From the NCBI GenBank assembly GCA_018266795.1, contig JAFDZV010000036.1, positions 90,971 through 154,970 on the forward strand: 64,000 bases of DNA, in the 5' to 3' direction. The position numbers were made by a program, and so were the translations under genes. The notes below the pieces were generated by a model. It was not told the DNA's origin, made no database searches, and saw only the letters and a program-made list of their open reading frames with translations. Shown here piece by piece: positions 9,316 to 18,202 of the stretch. The DNA comes from Bacteroidota bacterium (GTDB lineage: Bacteria; Bacteroidota; Ignavibacteria; OLB7). The number at the start of each line of letters is the position of its first letter. Position 1 is the stretch's first letter.

Positions 9316-9381
9316 AGTTCCTGACGAAACCGGGTGGCGATAGCATGCCTGCCGGCCTTGCAGCGACTATGGATAGGAGCT
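9316..9381 (+). ncRNA. Leader element copy A (66 nt, undescribed structured element)
   Basis: This copy aligns without gaps to copies at 29227-29291 (minus) and 59399-59464 (minus). It has the shared blocks aaaccgg (about 11 nt in) and gcctgccggccttgcagc, where the family pattern is GCxTxCxGGCCxTGCAGC. The ends agttcct and aggagct pair (with one G-U), and the pairing extends outward to gtag/ctac at 9311-9314 and 9382-9385. It lies 148 nt before the start of the glycosyltransferase at 9530, in the same relative orientation as the other copies. Confidence 0.65.
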
Positions 9382-9529
9382 CTACGTGATAGTCCGTCGA
9401 ATCTGGTTCCGGGCCTTCGGGGTGGTTGTGGTGAATGTCCCCGGCTGGCTCCGTCAACCAATGACAATTGAGGGCGGACTATCAGCAGCAATTCAGCATA
9501 CTCCATTGTAGGCACAGAGATAAAGAAGC

Positions 9530-10285
9530 GTGGTTGAGCAGTTTGTCCCGCAGCGCGCCCTGGTAATCATTCCTACCTATAACGAGATCGACAACGTTCC
9601 ATCGTTGATCGGCCTCGTGCTGGATGCCGATCCGCGCATCGACGTTCTCTTCGTAGACGACGGTTCCCCTGACGGCACCGGTGACTACATCAGAACGTTG
9701 ATGGAACGCGAGCCTCGCGTGCATCTGCTGCAGCGTCCGCGAAAGATGGGGCTAGGGACGGCATACTGCCGCGGCTTCGAGTATGCCATCGAGCATGGGT
9801 ACGATGTGGCGATGGAGATGGACGCGGACTTCTCGCACGATCCGAAGGTGCTGCCGCGTTTTCTGGAGGAGATCGAGAGCGCGGACCTGGTGATCGGCTC
9901 ACGCTACGTGAAGGGAGTGAACGTGATCAACTGGCCGATGAGCCGGTTGCTTCTCAGCTACTTCGCGAACATGTATTCCCGGTTCGTCACCGGGATGCCG
10001 CTGCACGACGGCACCGGCGGCTTCAAGTGCTTTCGCACGGAGGTCCTGCGGCGTATCGATCTCGGGCGTGTGAAATCCAACGGATACTCCTTTCAGATCG
10101 AACTGAACTTCCTTGTCTGGAGCCTGGGGAGGAAGATCGTGGAGATCCCCATTGTCTTCGAGGACCGCCGCAGCGGCGTCTCCAAGATGTCGCGCAACAT
10201 CATCTTCGAGGCGGCCGGAATGGTCTGGAAGCTCCGCTTCGCCAAGCTCTTCGGCACGCTGAAGAAACGATACATGAGCGCGTAG
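9530..10285 (+). CDS. Polyprenol monophosphomannose synthase-like GT2
   Basis: This 251-residue GT-A enzyme resembles dolichol/polyprenol-phosphate mannosyltransferases (DPM1/Ppm1). These load a sugar from a GDP- or UDP-sugar onto a polyprenyl phosphate for later transfer outside the membrane. Motifs are ALVIIPTYNEIDNV at the N-terminus, VDDGSPDGTGDYI, EMDADFSHDP (metal site) and DGTGGFKCFR. The length is typical for forms without a membrane domain. The GTG start is supported by the upstream purine run and by homology starting within ten residues. The sugar could be mannose or glucose. Confidence 0.85.
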   Translation: MVEQFVPQRALVIIPTYNEIDNVPSLIGLVLDADPRIDVLFVDDGSPDGTGDYIRTLMEREPRVHLLQRPRKMGLGTAYCRGFEYAIEHGYDVAMEMDADFSHDPKVLPRFLEEIESADLVIGSRYVKGVNVINWPMSRLLLSYFANMYSRFVTGMPLHDGTGGFKCFRTEVLRRIDLGRVKSNGYSFQIELNFLVWSLGRKIVEIPIVFEDRRSGVSKMSRNIIFEAAGMVWKLRFAKLFGTLKKRYMSA

Positions 10286-10350
10286 TCGGTGGTCAGTAGT
10301 CAGTCGCATACAGACTCAACTCACTATTGACCACTAACCACTAACCCGAC
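10284..10350. repeat. Inverted pair of 7-nt tandem repeats
   Basis: Left arm 10286-10306 (tcggtgg-tcagtag-tcagtcg) and right arm 10324-10348 (ctattga-ccactaa-ccactaa-cccg) are approximate reverse complements. They fill the gap between two glycosyltransferase genes. They belong to the same heptamer family as 3863-3926 and 9223-9287. Confidence 0.75.
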
Positions 10351-10366
10351 CAATAGCCAGCACTCC

Positions 10367-12334
10367 GTGGATATCTCCGTCGTCATCGTCAACTACAACG
10401 TCTGCGACCTGCTGCTGAATGCCGTGGCGTCCGTGTATGTTGCGTTGGAGGGGATCGAAGGGGAGATCATCGTTGTGGACAATGCCTCCACGGACGGCGC
10501 GGTGGAGGCGCTCAATCGGACCTATCCCGATGTGATCACCATCCCGCTGGACCGGAACCTGGGATTCGGGGCCGCGAACAACATCGGCATCGAGCGCTCC
10601 AGCGGCCGCTACATCCTGATTCTGAATCCTGATACCGTTGTGCAGGAGGATACTCTCCGCACGATGCTCGCCTTCATGGCGGAGCATCCGGACGCGACGT
10701 TTGCCGGCTGCAAGATCATTCTGCCGAACGGTGCCTACGATCCGGTTTCCAAACGCGGCTTCCCCTCACCCTGGTCTTCGTTCTGCAAGGTCTTCGGTCT
10801 GAGCCGTCTCTTCCCGAAGTCGCGCCTGTTCGGCGGGTACAACCTCACCTACATCGATCCGGACCAGACCGCCACCGTTGATGCGCTCTCCGGCTGTTTC
10901 ATGTTCTGCCGCGCGGACGAGCTGAAGGTGCTGGGGGGGTTCGACACGGATTACTTCATGTACGGCGAGGACCTCGATCTCTGCTATCGTGCAACGAAGC
11001 GGGGAGGGGTTATCTACTACCATCCCGCCACCTCGATTCTCCATCTCCGCGGGCAGAGCACGCGCAGAAGTTCCATCGATGCGCTTGCCGTCTTCTACGA
11101 GGCCATGGAGATCTTCGCGCGGAAGCACTTCCGCTCGAACCTTGCGCTCCTCTGGATGCTGCGGCTTGGAATCCGGGTGCGGCGCTTCATCGCGCGTGCG
11201 CTGGAGCGCTTCCCGGCGATGGGGCTCGCCGTGGTGGACGTGATCGCAACCCTGGTGGGTTTCATGATCGGCTCCTCCATAAAGTTCGGCGGCCCGTTCG
11301 TCTATCCGGATTATGCCTTCCCGCTGGTGCTGATCCTCCCCTCGCTCATCTTCATCATTGCCCTTGGAGTGGTGGGCGGCTATTCGTCTGACGATCGCGC
11401 GCCGGGCAAGGCGCTGCTCGGCTTCATGCTGGGCTTCTTCGTGTTGAGCACGCTCCCGTACTTCTTCAAGGCGTACGCGTTCAGCCGGGGCGTGGTGCTG
11501 GTCACCACCGGCGTGGCGGCGTCGATAGGCGTTGTTGCGCGTTTCCTCTGGCTCCTGTACAGGCGCACATTCGGCGCCGAGGCCATCCGCCGTGTTGCAT
11601 TCCTCGGGCGCAAGGCCATCGGCCCGGAGGCACGCAACGCCGTTCGGCGGATGTTCGCCACGCGTCCCGTTGCGATCGTGGGGACGGTTGTGCCGGCGTT
11701 CAGCGACACCGTTGCGTTGGGGGAGGAGGCATTGGGAACGGTGGAGAATATCGGAAAGATTGTTCGCGAATTCGGTCTGACTGATATCTTGGTATTCGAT
11801 TCCGTGCTGAGCTATGGTGAGGTGCTGCGGGCGATGGAGCATGTGGCCAAGAAGCCTGTACACTTCCACATCCTTCATGGATCGCTGGAATCGAGCGATG
11901 ACGCGGCTTCCGGCGCATCGATGACGGCGGTCATTCCCTCGCGGGAGCGCCGAGCGTCCGTTATCGCTCTTCGAAAGCTTCGCGATCGAATCGCGGCGGG
12001 AATGGCCTTATTGTTCGCGCCGGTTGTATATTTGGCTTCTGAAACACCCGGTGTTCACCTTCGGATGCTATGGGAAGTGCTGATCGGTCGCCGTCCGTTG
12101 GTGGGCGCGGCCAGGGGACCGGTTCCGACGATGGTCGAGCCGATGTTCTCGATGACGGCACTGCATCGGGAAGGGACGCTGAGTGCGCGTGAGGTGGCGC
12201 AGATAGAGAGCTTCTACAGCGCCAATCAATCGTTTCTGCTCGATTGCGAGATTATCATCGCGGTGCTGAGGCATCGCAGACCCACGGTTGCCATCGAATC
12301 CGTGGTAAAAAAGGGGAAGCGGCTGCCGGGGTAA
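10367..12334 (+). CDS. GT2 glycosyltransferase fused to a degenerate polyprenyl glycosylphosphotransferase module
   Basis: This 655-residue protein has two halves. Residues 1-285 are a GT2 rhamnosyltransferase-like enzyme (VSVVIVNYNVCDLL, IIVVDNASTDGAVEAL, LILNPDTVV, YGEDLDLCYRA). Residues about 290-655 follow the plan of WbaP-type enzymes: four membrane helices (about 290-400), a Rossmann-like domain (about 405-510, RVAFLGRKAIGPEA ... TDILVFD) and a remnant of the catalytic domain. In the remnant, MLWEVLIGRRPLVGAARG stands where active enzymes have the SLVGPRP motif, and the RxGxxGxxFxxxKFRSM segment is missing. I infer an active GT2 with a non-catalytic membrane/scaffold half. It begins with GTG at 10367. 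Downstream is accA, unrelated. Confidence 0.78.
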   Translation: MDISVVIVNYNVCDLLLNAVASVYVALEGIEGEIIVVDNASTDGAVEALNRTYPDVITIPLDRNLGFGAANNIGIERSSGRYILILNPDTVVQEDTLRTMLAFMAEHPDATFAGCKIILPNGAYDPVSKRGFPSPWSSFCKVFGLSRLFPKSRLFGGYNLTYIDPDQTATVDALSGCFMFCRADELKVLGGFDTDYFMYGEDLDLCYRATKRGGVIYYHPATSILHLRGQSTRRSSIDALAVFYEAMEIFARKHFRSNLALLWMLRLGIRVRRFIARALERFPAMGLAVVDVIATLVGFMIGSSIKFGGPFVYPDYAFPLVLILPSLIFIIALGVVGGYSSDDRAPGKALLGFMLGFFVLSTLPYFFKAYAFSRGVVLVTTGVAASIGVVARFLWLLYRRTFGAEAIRRVAFLGRKAIGPEARNAVRRMFATRPVAIVGTVVPAFSDTVALGEEALGTVENIGKIVREFGLTDILVFDSVLSYGEVLRAMEHVAKKPVHFHILHGSLESSDDAASGASMTAVIPSRERRASVIALRKLRDRIAAGMALLFAPVVYLASETPGVHLRMLWEVLIGRRPLVGAARGPVPTMVEPMFSMTALHREGTLSAREVAQIESFYSANQSFLLDCEIIIAVLRHRRPTVAIESVVKKGKRLPG

Positions 12335-12487
12335 ACCCAATCCCTCATACCCGGCACCGGTACTGTCACAGATACGGTGATCGGTTCGCCTGCAGGCGGA
12401 CCGGCGGATACCGTAGATTTCCAGGGGCGGGCGGCATCCCTGCACACCAATCGAACGCCCGATGCCCTGTATCGGAAACACAGAACA

Positions 12488-13444
12488 ATGGCGAAGTACG
12501 TTCTCGAGTTTGAACGTCCGATTTTCGAGTTGGAGGAGAAGATCGCCGAGATGCGGTCCATGTCCGATCAACTCGATATCGGCGATGAGATAGAGGTTCT
12601 CGAACAAAAAGTTGAGCGACTGCGAGTGAGCGTCTACGAACAGCTTACGCGATGGCAGCGCGTACAACTTGCCCGTCACCCCGACCGCCCCTACACCCTT
12701 GATTATATTGCCCTCATCTGCGACGACTTCATCGAGCTGCATGGCGACCGCGCCTATGGCGACGACAAGGCGATCGTCGGCGGCCTTGCACGCATCGACG
12801 GGATCGAGCTTGTGCTGATCGGCCAGCAGAAGGGGCACGACACCAAGGAGAATCTGGAGCGGAACTTCGGGATGCCGAACCCGGAAGGGTATCGCAAGGC
12901 ATTGAGGCTGATGAAGCTGGCGGAAAAGTTCTCGCTGCCCGTACTCACGTTGATCGATACCCAGGGCGCCTATCCCGGCATCGAGGCCGAGGAGCGCGGC
13001 CAGGCCGAGGCGATAGCGCGCAATCTCCTGGAGATGGCCCGGCTTCGTACACCGATCGTCAACGTTGTGATCGGTGAGGGAGCAAGCGGTGGCGCCCTTG
13101 GCATCGGCATGGGTGACCGGTTGTTGATGATGGAAAATTCGTGGTACTCGGTTATTGCCCCTGAATCCTGTTCCAATATTCTCTGGAGGAGCTGGGATTA
13201 CAAGGAGCAGGCCGCCGAGGCATTGCGTCTTACTGCCCGAGATCTTCTCGAGATGGGAATCGCCGACGGCATCATCCCTGAACCCGTTGGTGGCGCTCAT
13301 CGTTTTCCGGCGCAGGCGGCCGAAGCTCTGAAGGGGAGCGTTCTGCCCGCCATCCGGGAACTGATGGGGCTGCCCCTCGAGATGCTGATCGAACGCCGCC
13401 ACGAGCGCTATGCATCCATCGGGGTGTGGACCACCGCCGGCTAG
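12488..13444 (+). CDS. accA: Acetyl-CoA carboxylase carboxyltransferase subunit alpha
   Basis: This 318-residue cytoplasmic subunit, with AccD, transfers CO2 from carboxybiotin to acetyl-CoA to make malonyl-CoA for fatty-acid synthesis. The length matches the family. An N-terminal helical part ([15 protein letters not shown]) is followed by the crotonase-like core with [32 protein letters not shown] and the oxyanion-hole region [18 protein letters not shown] 12488 fits the usual AccA N-terminus; the frame extends to 12377 without family-like sequence. accD is not in the window. Confidence 0.96.
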   Translation: MAKYVLEFERPIFELEEKIAEMRSMSDQLDIGDEIEVLEQKVERLRVSVYEQLTRWQRVQLARHPDRPYTLDYIALICDDFIELHGDRAYGDDKAIVGGLARIDGIELVLIGQQKGHDTKENLERNFGMPNPEGYRKALRLMKLAEKFSLPVLTLIDTQGAYPGIEAEERGQAEAIARNLLEMARLRTPIVNVVIGEGASGGALGIGMGDRLLMMENSWYSVIAPESCSNILWRSWDYKEQAAEALRLTARDLLEMGIADGIIPEPVGGAHRFPAQAAEALKGSVLPAIRELMGLPLEMLIERRHERYASIGVWTTAG

Positions 13445-13639
13445 CTAGCGATTCGATTGTGCCGTTTGGAATGACACTATGGGGACGAGCCGGAAATGAC
13501 GCACGGTGTTGGCGCGATCCGGTGGAGTGGCTTGCTGTAAACAACACCATAACCATACCTATCCGGATTGAAAGCACCATGCGAGTGCGAGGCATCGTGC
13601 AGGACAGGTACCCATACCGTGAAGCAAGGGGACAGAACA

Positions 13640-15748
13640 ATGGCTGCATCTGACAATACGGGAGGCGACGACCAGGGAAAATCCTGGCGTAGCAGAGGAG
13701 TCCGCGGAACGGGGGAATCCGCGCGTGAAGAGAGGAGTGAATCGGGTTCCGACGGAGGACGTCGCGAGACTCCTCGGTGGGAACCGGTATGGCGGGGCAG
13801 AACCCGTCCTGAGTCGGGCGAGGGGGATGCTCCCCGCCGTGATACGAACTTTCGCGAGCGCCGGACCGCAACACCGCGCGATACCGAGGCCCCGCGTGAT
13901 CCCGAACGGCGCGACGATGCCGGCCGCGGCGAGCCCCGCAGCGCCGGCCCACGCCGCGACGCCGGCGACAAGCCTGCATGGCAACCGCCGCGGAGAGATC
14001 TCGGCGATCGTCCGGGAGGCGATCGCGGCGACAGGCCAGGCGGCGACAGGCCGGCACCCCGCGAAGCCTTCGACCGTGGTTATCCGCGCCGTGAGGGGGC
14101 CGATGCGCGTGGCTTCGGCCCGCGCCGTGAGGGGCCGTCGGAGCGCGACAGCTTCCGCCGCTCGTCGCCGGATGCCGATTCCCGCGAAGGCTTCAGGCGT
14201 GAACCGCGCAGGGATGATGCTCCGCGCGAAGGAGGCTTCCGACGTGTAGGCCCGGATCGTGATTCCGGTCCGCGCCGCGACGGGCCGCCGCCGAGGCAGT
14301 TCGGCCCGCGCCGCGATGCGTCGTCGGATCGGGGCGACATTCGTCGCGATGGCCCGGAACGGCGTGAAGGCTTCGAGCGCCGCGAGAGTGGAGGCGAACG
14401 TCGTGAGGGATATGGCCGCCGTGATTCGGGCGAACGCCGCGAGGGTGGGTACTCGCGTCCGGCCGGTGATCGTCGCGAGGGCGGCTTCTCCCGCCCGGGC
14501 GGTGACCGCCGGGACGGAGACCGTCCGGTGCGGTTCGAATCGCGCCGTGATGACGAGGGACGCGAACGCCCGGCACGCTCATTCGGCGCTCGCGATGGCG
14601 GCCGCCGCGACTATTCCTCCAGGAACGGAAGCGAGGATCGCGGGTCCGACGATCGCCGCGAGGGGCGCGGAGGCGGGCGGGCGCCGATGTTCATGCCGTC
14701 GCGTCCGGGAGCCTACCGATCGAAGTCCCGCACCGGCGACAAGGAAAAATTCCTTCCCAAAAAGAAGAAGAAGGTTCGCGTCTATTTCCACCAGGCGCTC
14801 ACACGTATTCTGCTTCCGAAGCTTCTGGTAAAGGCACGCTACCTCTCGCCGATGCTGGCCCGCCAGTTCATCGAGGCGGGTCGTGTACGGGTGAATGCGC
14901 GCATCGTCTCCTCGCGATTCTACGAGGTAAATCTTCGGAAGGAGCGTGTAACCATCGACGAAGCGCCAACCGAATATCCGCGGCGCGTCTCGTACATGGT
15001 GATCAACAAGCTGGCCGGCAGCATGTGCGACAAGAACGACGAGCTGTTCAGCTCCATTGCCGACGGCTCATCGGAGTGGGCATTCCCGTTCGGTCGTCTG
15101 ACGAAATCGGTATCGGGCCTGGTGATCTTCTCCAACGATCCTCGCATGCTTGCGCGCCAGCACATGCTGGACGTGGAGTTGCAGAAGGAGTATCGCGTCC
15201 GCATCAACAAGCATCTCACCGATGAACAGATCGATGAGCTGCGGCACGGCATCCTGGTGGGAGAGGACTACTTCGTTCCGCTGCGCGTGATCCCGGGCAA
15301 CCGGAACAAGAACTCGATGTGGCTGGATATCACGCTGCTGGACGACTCCTATCATAACCTCTATCCGGCGTTCAAGAAGCTGGGGTGCGAGGTGGTGAAG
15401 ATGCGTCGTATGCGTATCGGCCTGCTCAACGAGACCATGGTGCCGCCGGGCGAGTGGCGCGAGCTGAGCGGATTCGAGATCACCGCTCTGCAGCTGGCGC
15501 GCTTCATGCCGGGCGAGCTGCCGCCGGAACCGGCCACACCGATGCGGCCGCGGCTGGAGAAGGCCCGTGGCAAGTTCGCCGGGAAGGAGTTCGGCCGCGG
15601 CGGACCGCGGAAGCCGGAGTGGGATCGCGATCGCCGGTTCCCGCCTGGTGCCCCTCGCAAGCCTGGATTCGGGCGCCGTCGTGACGATGAGGATCCGGAG
15701 GATCGTCAGCGGCGCGAGGAGCTTGCGGACTCCATTGGAAATCGTTAG
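13640..15748 (+). CDS. S4-domain RluB/RsuA-family pseudouridine synthase homologue lacking the catalytic Asp, with a long Arg/Asp/Gly-rich N-terminal tail
   Basis: This 702-residue protein has three parts. Residues 1 to about 375 are a disordered, highly charged tail made of RRD, RREG and GDRR-like repeats. Residues about 383-440 are an S4 RNA-binding domain (RQFIEAGRVRVNARIV). Residues about 450-640 match the RsuA/RluB pseudouridine synthase fold (GRLTKSVSGLVIFSND, QKEYRVRINKHLTDEQIDEL, MRRMRIGLLNETMVPPGEW). The catalytic motif should be GRLDxxTxGL, but Thr488 occupies the Asp position. The later GRNRQVRRM-type motif reads DDSYHNLYPAF. Fold and RNA binding look kept while catalysis looks lost. 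Start ATG 13640 is preceded by ggggacagaac. A role in ribosome assembly is inference. Confidence 0.82.
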   Translation: MAASDNTGGDDQGKSWRSRGVRGTGESAREERSESGSDGGRRETPRWEPVWRGRTRPESGEGDAPRRDTNFRERRTATPRDTEAPRDPERRDDAGRGEPRSAGPRRDAGDKPAWQPPRRDLGDRPGGDRGDRPGGDRPAPREAFDRGYPRREGADARGFGPRREGPSERDSFRRSSPDADSREGFRREPRRDDAPREGGFRRVGPDRDSGPRRDGPPPRQFGPRRDASSDRGDIRRDGPERREGFERRESGGERREGYGRRDSGERREGGYSRPAGDRREGGFSRPGGDRRDGDRPVRFESRRDDEGRERPARSFGARDGGRRDYSSRNGSEDRGSDDRREGRGGGRAPMFMPSRPGAYRSKSRTGDKEKFLPKKKKKVRVYFHQALTRILLPKLLVKARYLSPMLARQFIEAGRVRVNARIVSSRFYEVNLRKERVTIDEAPTEYPRRVSYMVINKLAGSMCDKNDELFSSIADGSSEWAFPFGRLTKSVSGLVIFSNDPRMLARQHMLDVELQKEYRVRINKHLTDEQIDELRHGILVGEDYFVPLRVIPGNRNKNSMWLDITLLDDSYHNLYPAFKKLGCEVVKMRRMRIGLLNETMVPPGEWRELSGFEITALQLARFMPGELPPEPATPMRPRLEKARGKFAGKEFGRGGPRKPEWDRDRRFPPGAPRKPGFGRRRDDEDPEDRQRREELADSIGNR

Positions 15749-15762
15749 ACCCCTTCAGCGCC

Positions 15763-16200
15763 ATGCCCGAGATCGTTGCGAACATGGTGCAGGTGCATCC
15801 GTTCCGCGTGCGGAACGGGACGATCGAACATCTGCTGCTCCGCCGGTCCCGACTCGAAGCATTCGGGGCCGGCGTCTGGCAGGTGATAACCGGAGTGATC
15901 GAACCAGGTGAACGTTCGTTCGCAGCCGCGCGGCGCGAGCTGGCGGAGGAAACCGGACTGGAGGCTGACCTGTGGATTTCGCTCCCCGGCGTGGCCGTCT
16001 TCTTCTTCGAACCCGCAGATCAGATGATCCTCTCGCCCATGTTTGCCTGCCAGCTCCCTGCAAACTGCGAACCACTCCTCTCGAACGAACACTCGGAGTA
16101 TGAATGGCTGCCCCGCGACCCGGCATGCAGTCGTCTGGTCTATCCCACCCACATCCAGGGGCTGAATGAGGTGGAGGCACACGGCGTTGTGCGGATCTAG
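15763..16200 (+). CDS. NUDIX hydrolase
   Basis: This 145-residue pyrophosphohydrolase has a complete NUDIX box at about residues 44-66 (GVIEPGERSFAAARRELAEE then TGL), which binds Mg2+ and cleaves NDP-X substrates. The opening (VQVHPFRVRNGTIEHLLLRR) and size resemble dihydroneopterin triphosphate pyrophosphatase (NudB-like) and general NUDIX proteins, so the substrate is uncertain. It starts 14 nt after the preceding gene and is probably co-transcribed with it. Confidence 0.88.
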   Translation: MPEIVANMVQVHPFRVRNGTIEHLLLRRSRLEAFGAGVWQVITGVIEPGERSFAAARRELAEETGLEADLWISLPGVAVFFFEPADQMILSPMFACQLPANCEPLLSNEHSEYEWLPRDPACSRLVYPTHIQGLNEVEAHGVVRI

Positions 16201-16281
16201 CTGCCGCTGGAGCTCCGGCTCCGGGCGCCCTCGCGAACGGCGTACACCGCACCGGCGACACCAGCTATCGGATTCGATCTC

Positions 16282-17043
16282 ATGCGTCGGATTGCCCTTC
16301 GATTGATGTACGACGGAACCTTGTTCGTCGGCTGGCAGCGCCAGCCGAACGGCCGGTCCGTTCAGGAGGAACTCGAACGCATGCTTGGCCGCCTGGCCGG
16401 CGACCAGCCGGTTGGTGTGGTGGGGGCGGGACGCACTGATTCCGGCGTGCATGCTCATGGGCAGGTTGTGCATGCGGATATCCAATCCCGCTACGACGAC
16501 GCCGCCATCCTTCACGCGCTGAACCGGATGGCGCCGGAAGATCTGGCCGTTACGTCGCTCGTTACCGCGTCGGCGGACTTTCATGCACGCTACAAGGCCT
16601 GTTCCCGCAGCTACCGCTACAGCATCCTCTTTCACTCCGATCCCTTCCGCACGCGCTATGCATGGCGTGTGCAAGGCATGCCGGATCTCGGGATACTTCG
16701 AGAGGCATCCGCACGGCTGGTCGGGACGCACAACTTCACCACGCTCTCCAAGAATAATCCCGATACACCAAACAGTGTCTGTACCGTAACTCGCGCCGAA
16801 TGGCGGGAAGGGGAGAATGGGATCGACTTTCACGTGACTGCGGACCGGTTCCTCTATGGCATGGTGAGGCTTCTGGTTGGATGGCAGATCGACTGCGCTC
16901 TCGGAAGACGTGCCCCCTCGGAGCTGGGGGAACTGCTTGCCGCGTGCGACCGGTCGCTGCAAAGCACATCGGCGCCGGCGCACGGGTTGTCCCTCGTGGC
17001 CGTTGGCTATCCGCCGGAGTTCGATCCGTTTGCCGCCGGCTAG
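16282..17043 (+). CDS. truA: tRNA pseudouridine(38-40) synthase
   Basis: This 253-residue cytoplasmic enzyme converts uridines 38-40 of tRNA anticodon arms to pseudouridine. The catalytic Asp53 is in the conserved motif GAGRTDSGVHAHGQ. The N-terminal strand RIALRLMYDGTLFVGWQRQP and the FTTLSKN and FLYGMVRLLVG segments are also typical. The length fits the family. It follows the NUDIX gene by 81 nt on the same strand. Confidence 0.95.
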   Translation: MRRIALRLMYDGTLFVGWQRQPNGRSVQEELERMLGRLAGDQPVGVVGAGRTDSGVHAHGQVVHADIQSRYDDAAILHALNRMAPEDLAVTSLVTASADFHARYKACSRSYRYSILFHSDPFRTRYAWRVQGMPDLGILREASARLVGTHNFTTLSKNNPDTPNSVCTVTRAEWREGENGIDFHVTADRFLYGMVRLLVGWQIDCALGRRAPSELGELLAACDRSLQSTSAPAHGLSLVAVGYPPEFDPFAAG

Positions 17044-17226
17044 TGTGCGGTGGAACGCCGGAAGCCCGCCGTGCTCACGATGAAGAAGTGATTCCCGGCG
17101 CAACCATGGGCCTGCGTTTGGCAAGCCATTACGCGAGAATCGCAGCGGAATCTCGAAGCCAGGTCGTAAATTCGCGCCTACCCTGAGATAGAGCGGCTTG
17201 TCCGCGCATTTCAACTCAACTGCACT

Positions 17227-18066
17227 ATGAAATCCTTCCGTCCGTTCCAGACAGCAGGACGCCTCTCCAGGCGCGCCTGGCTGTACCTGTCGGCGAGCAT
17301 CCTTGCTGGGCTCGCCGCATGTGGTCTGAACATCTACTCTGTCGACCAGGATGCCTCCCTCGGCAAGCAGATGGATCAGGAAATTCGTAGCACCCCATCG
17401 CAGTATCCGATTCTGAACAACGAAAGTGTTCGCGGGTACGTGCAGGGTGTGGTCAACAAGATCATCCAGTCGCCGGCTATCAAATATCGGGGCAAGTTCC
17501 CCTACACCGTCACCATCATCAACGATGACAAGACGGTGAACGCATTCTGCACGCCCGGCGGCTACATCTATGTCTACACCGGGCTGCTCAAATTCATCGA
17601 CAACGAGGCCACGCTGGCCGGCGTCGTGGGGCACGAGATTGCGCATGCCGAGGAACGTCACGGCACGAAGCATATGACGCAGGCGCTGGGCGCGGACATT
17701 GCATTGCAGATCGCGCTTGGTAACAATCCCGGGCAGCTGGCGCAGATCGCCGGAAACGCGACCGTGTTGCTGGCGACGCTCCGCAACAGCCGTTCCGACG
17801 AGATGGATGCCGATACGAAGTCCTTCGAGTATCTGCGCAGCACGCCGTACTATCCCGGATCGATCCAGTTCTTCTTCAAGAAGATGGTGGACGCCCAGGG
17901 GAATCGTACGCCGAGCAAGCTGGAGGAATGGACCTCTACGCATCCAACCTCGCAGGAGCGTTACGACAACATCAACAGCCTGCTGAAGTCGTCGAATACG
18001 CCGCCGCCCACGGCCGCGAATCTCTTCGCCGACAATTATCGCAACATGCTCAGCCGCCTTCGTTGA
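17227..18066 (+). CDS. M48-family zinc metalloprotease lipoprotein (LoiP/BepA-like)
   Basis: This 279-residue protein has an N-terminal signal with lipobox (SILAGLAAC, Cys32), so it is likely a periplasm-facing lipoprotein. The zinc-binding HExxH is HEIAH at residues 136-140, within VVGHEIAHAEERHGTKH, and a downstream SDEMDAD segment supplies the third ligand region. This matches peptidase family M48C, envelope quality-control proteases. No TPR tail is present. It starts 183 nt after truA and probably has its own promoter. Confidence 0.9.
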   Translation: MKSFRPFQTAGRLSRRAWLYLSASILAGLAACGLNIYSVDQDASLGKQMDQEIRSTPSQYPILNNESVRGYVQGVVNKIIQSPAIKYRGKFPYTVTIINDDKTVNAFCTPGGYIYVYTGLLKFIDNEATLAGVVGHEIAHAEERHGTKHMTQALGADIALQIALGNNPGQLAQIAGNATVLLATLRNSRSDEMDADTKSFEYLRSTPYYPGSIQFFFKKMVDAQGNRTPSKLEEWTSTHPTSQERYDNINSLLKSSNTPPPTAANLFADNYRNMLSRLR

Positions 18067-18202
18067 TGCGATTGCGCAGGGAGCCGCGCGATGCCGGCGG
18101 CTGCGAACCGATCCATCGGCCGGACACATTCACGGTTGCGGACAACGCATTCGCCGCAGGCCTGCGGCGACCGCGGCCCTCACATACTGAAGATCATCCT
18201 CA

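Larger units (their letters stand above)
9217..9529 (+). other. 313-nt non-coding gap
   Basis: The gap holds the heptamer repeat and leader element A. The rest (9386-9529) shows no gene. A purine-rich stretch (agagataaagaag) just before the GTG at 9530 can serve as ribosome-binding site. Confidence 0.7.

Noticed and set aside
15745-18129. Very long minus-strand open frame (794 codons) opposite NUDIX, truA and M48 genes
   Set aside because: It lies across three well-recognised genes on the other strand; high G+C makes antisense frames open. No family-like sequence.
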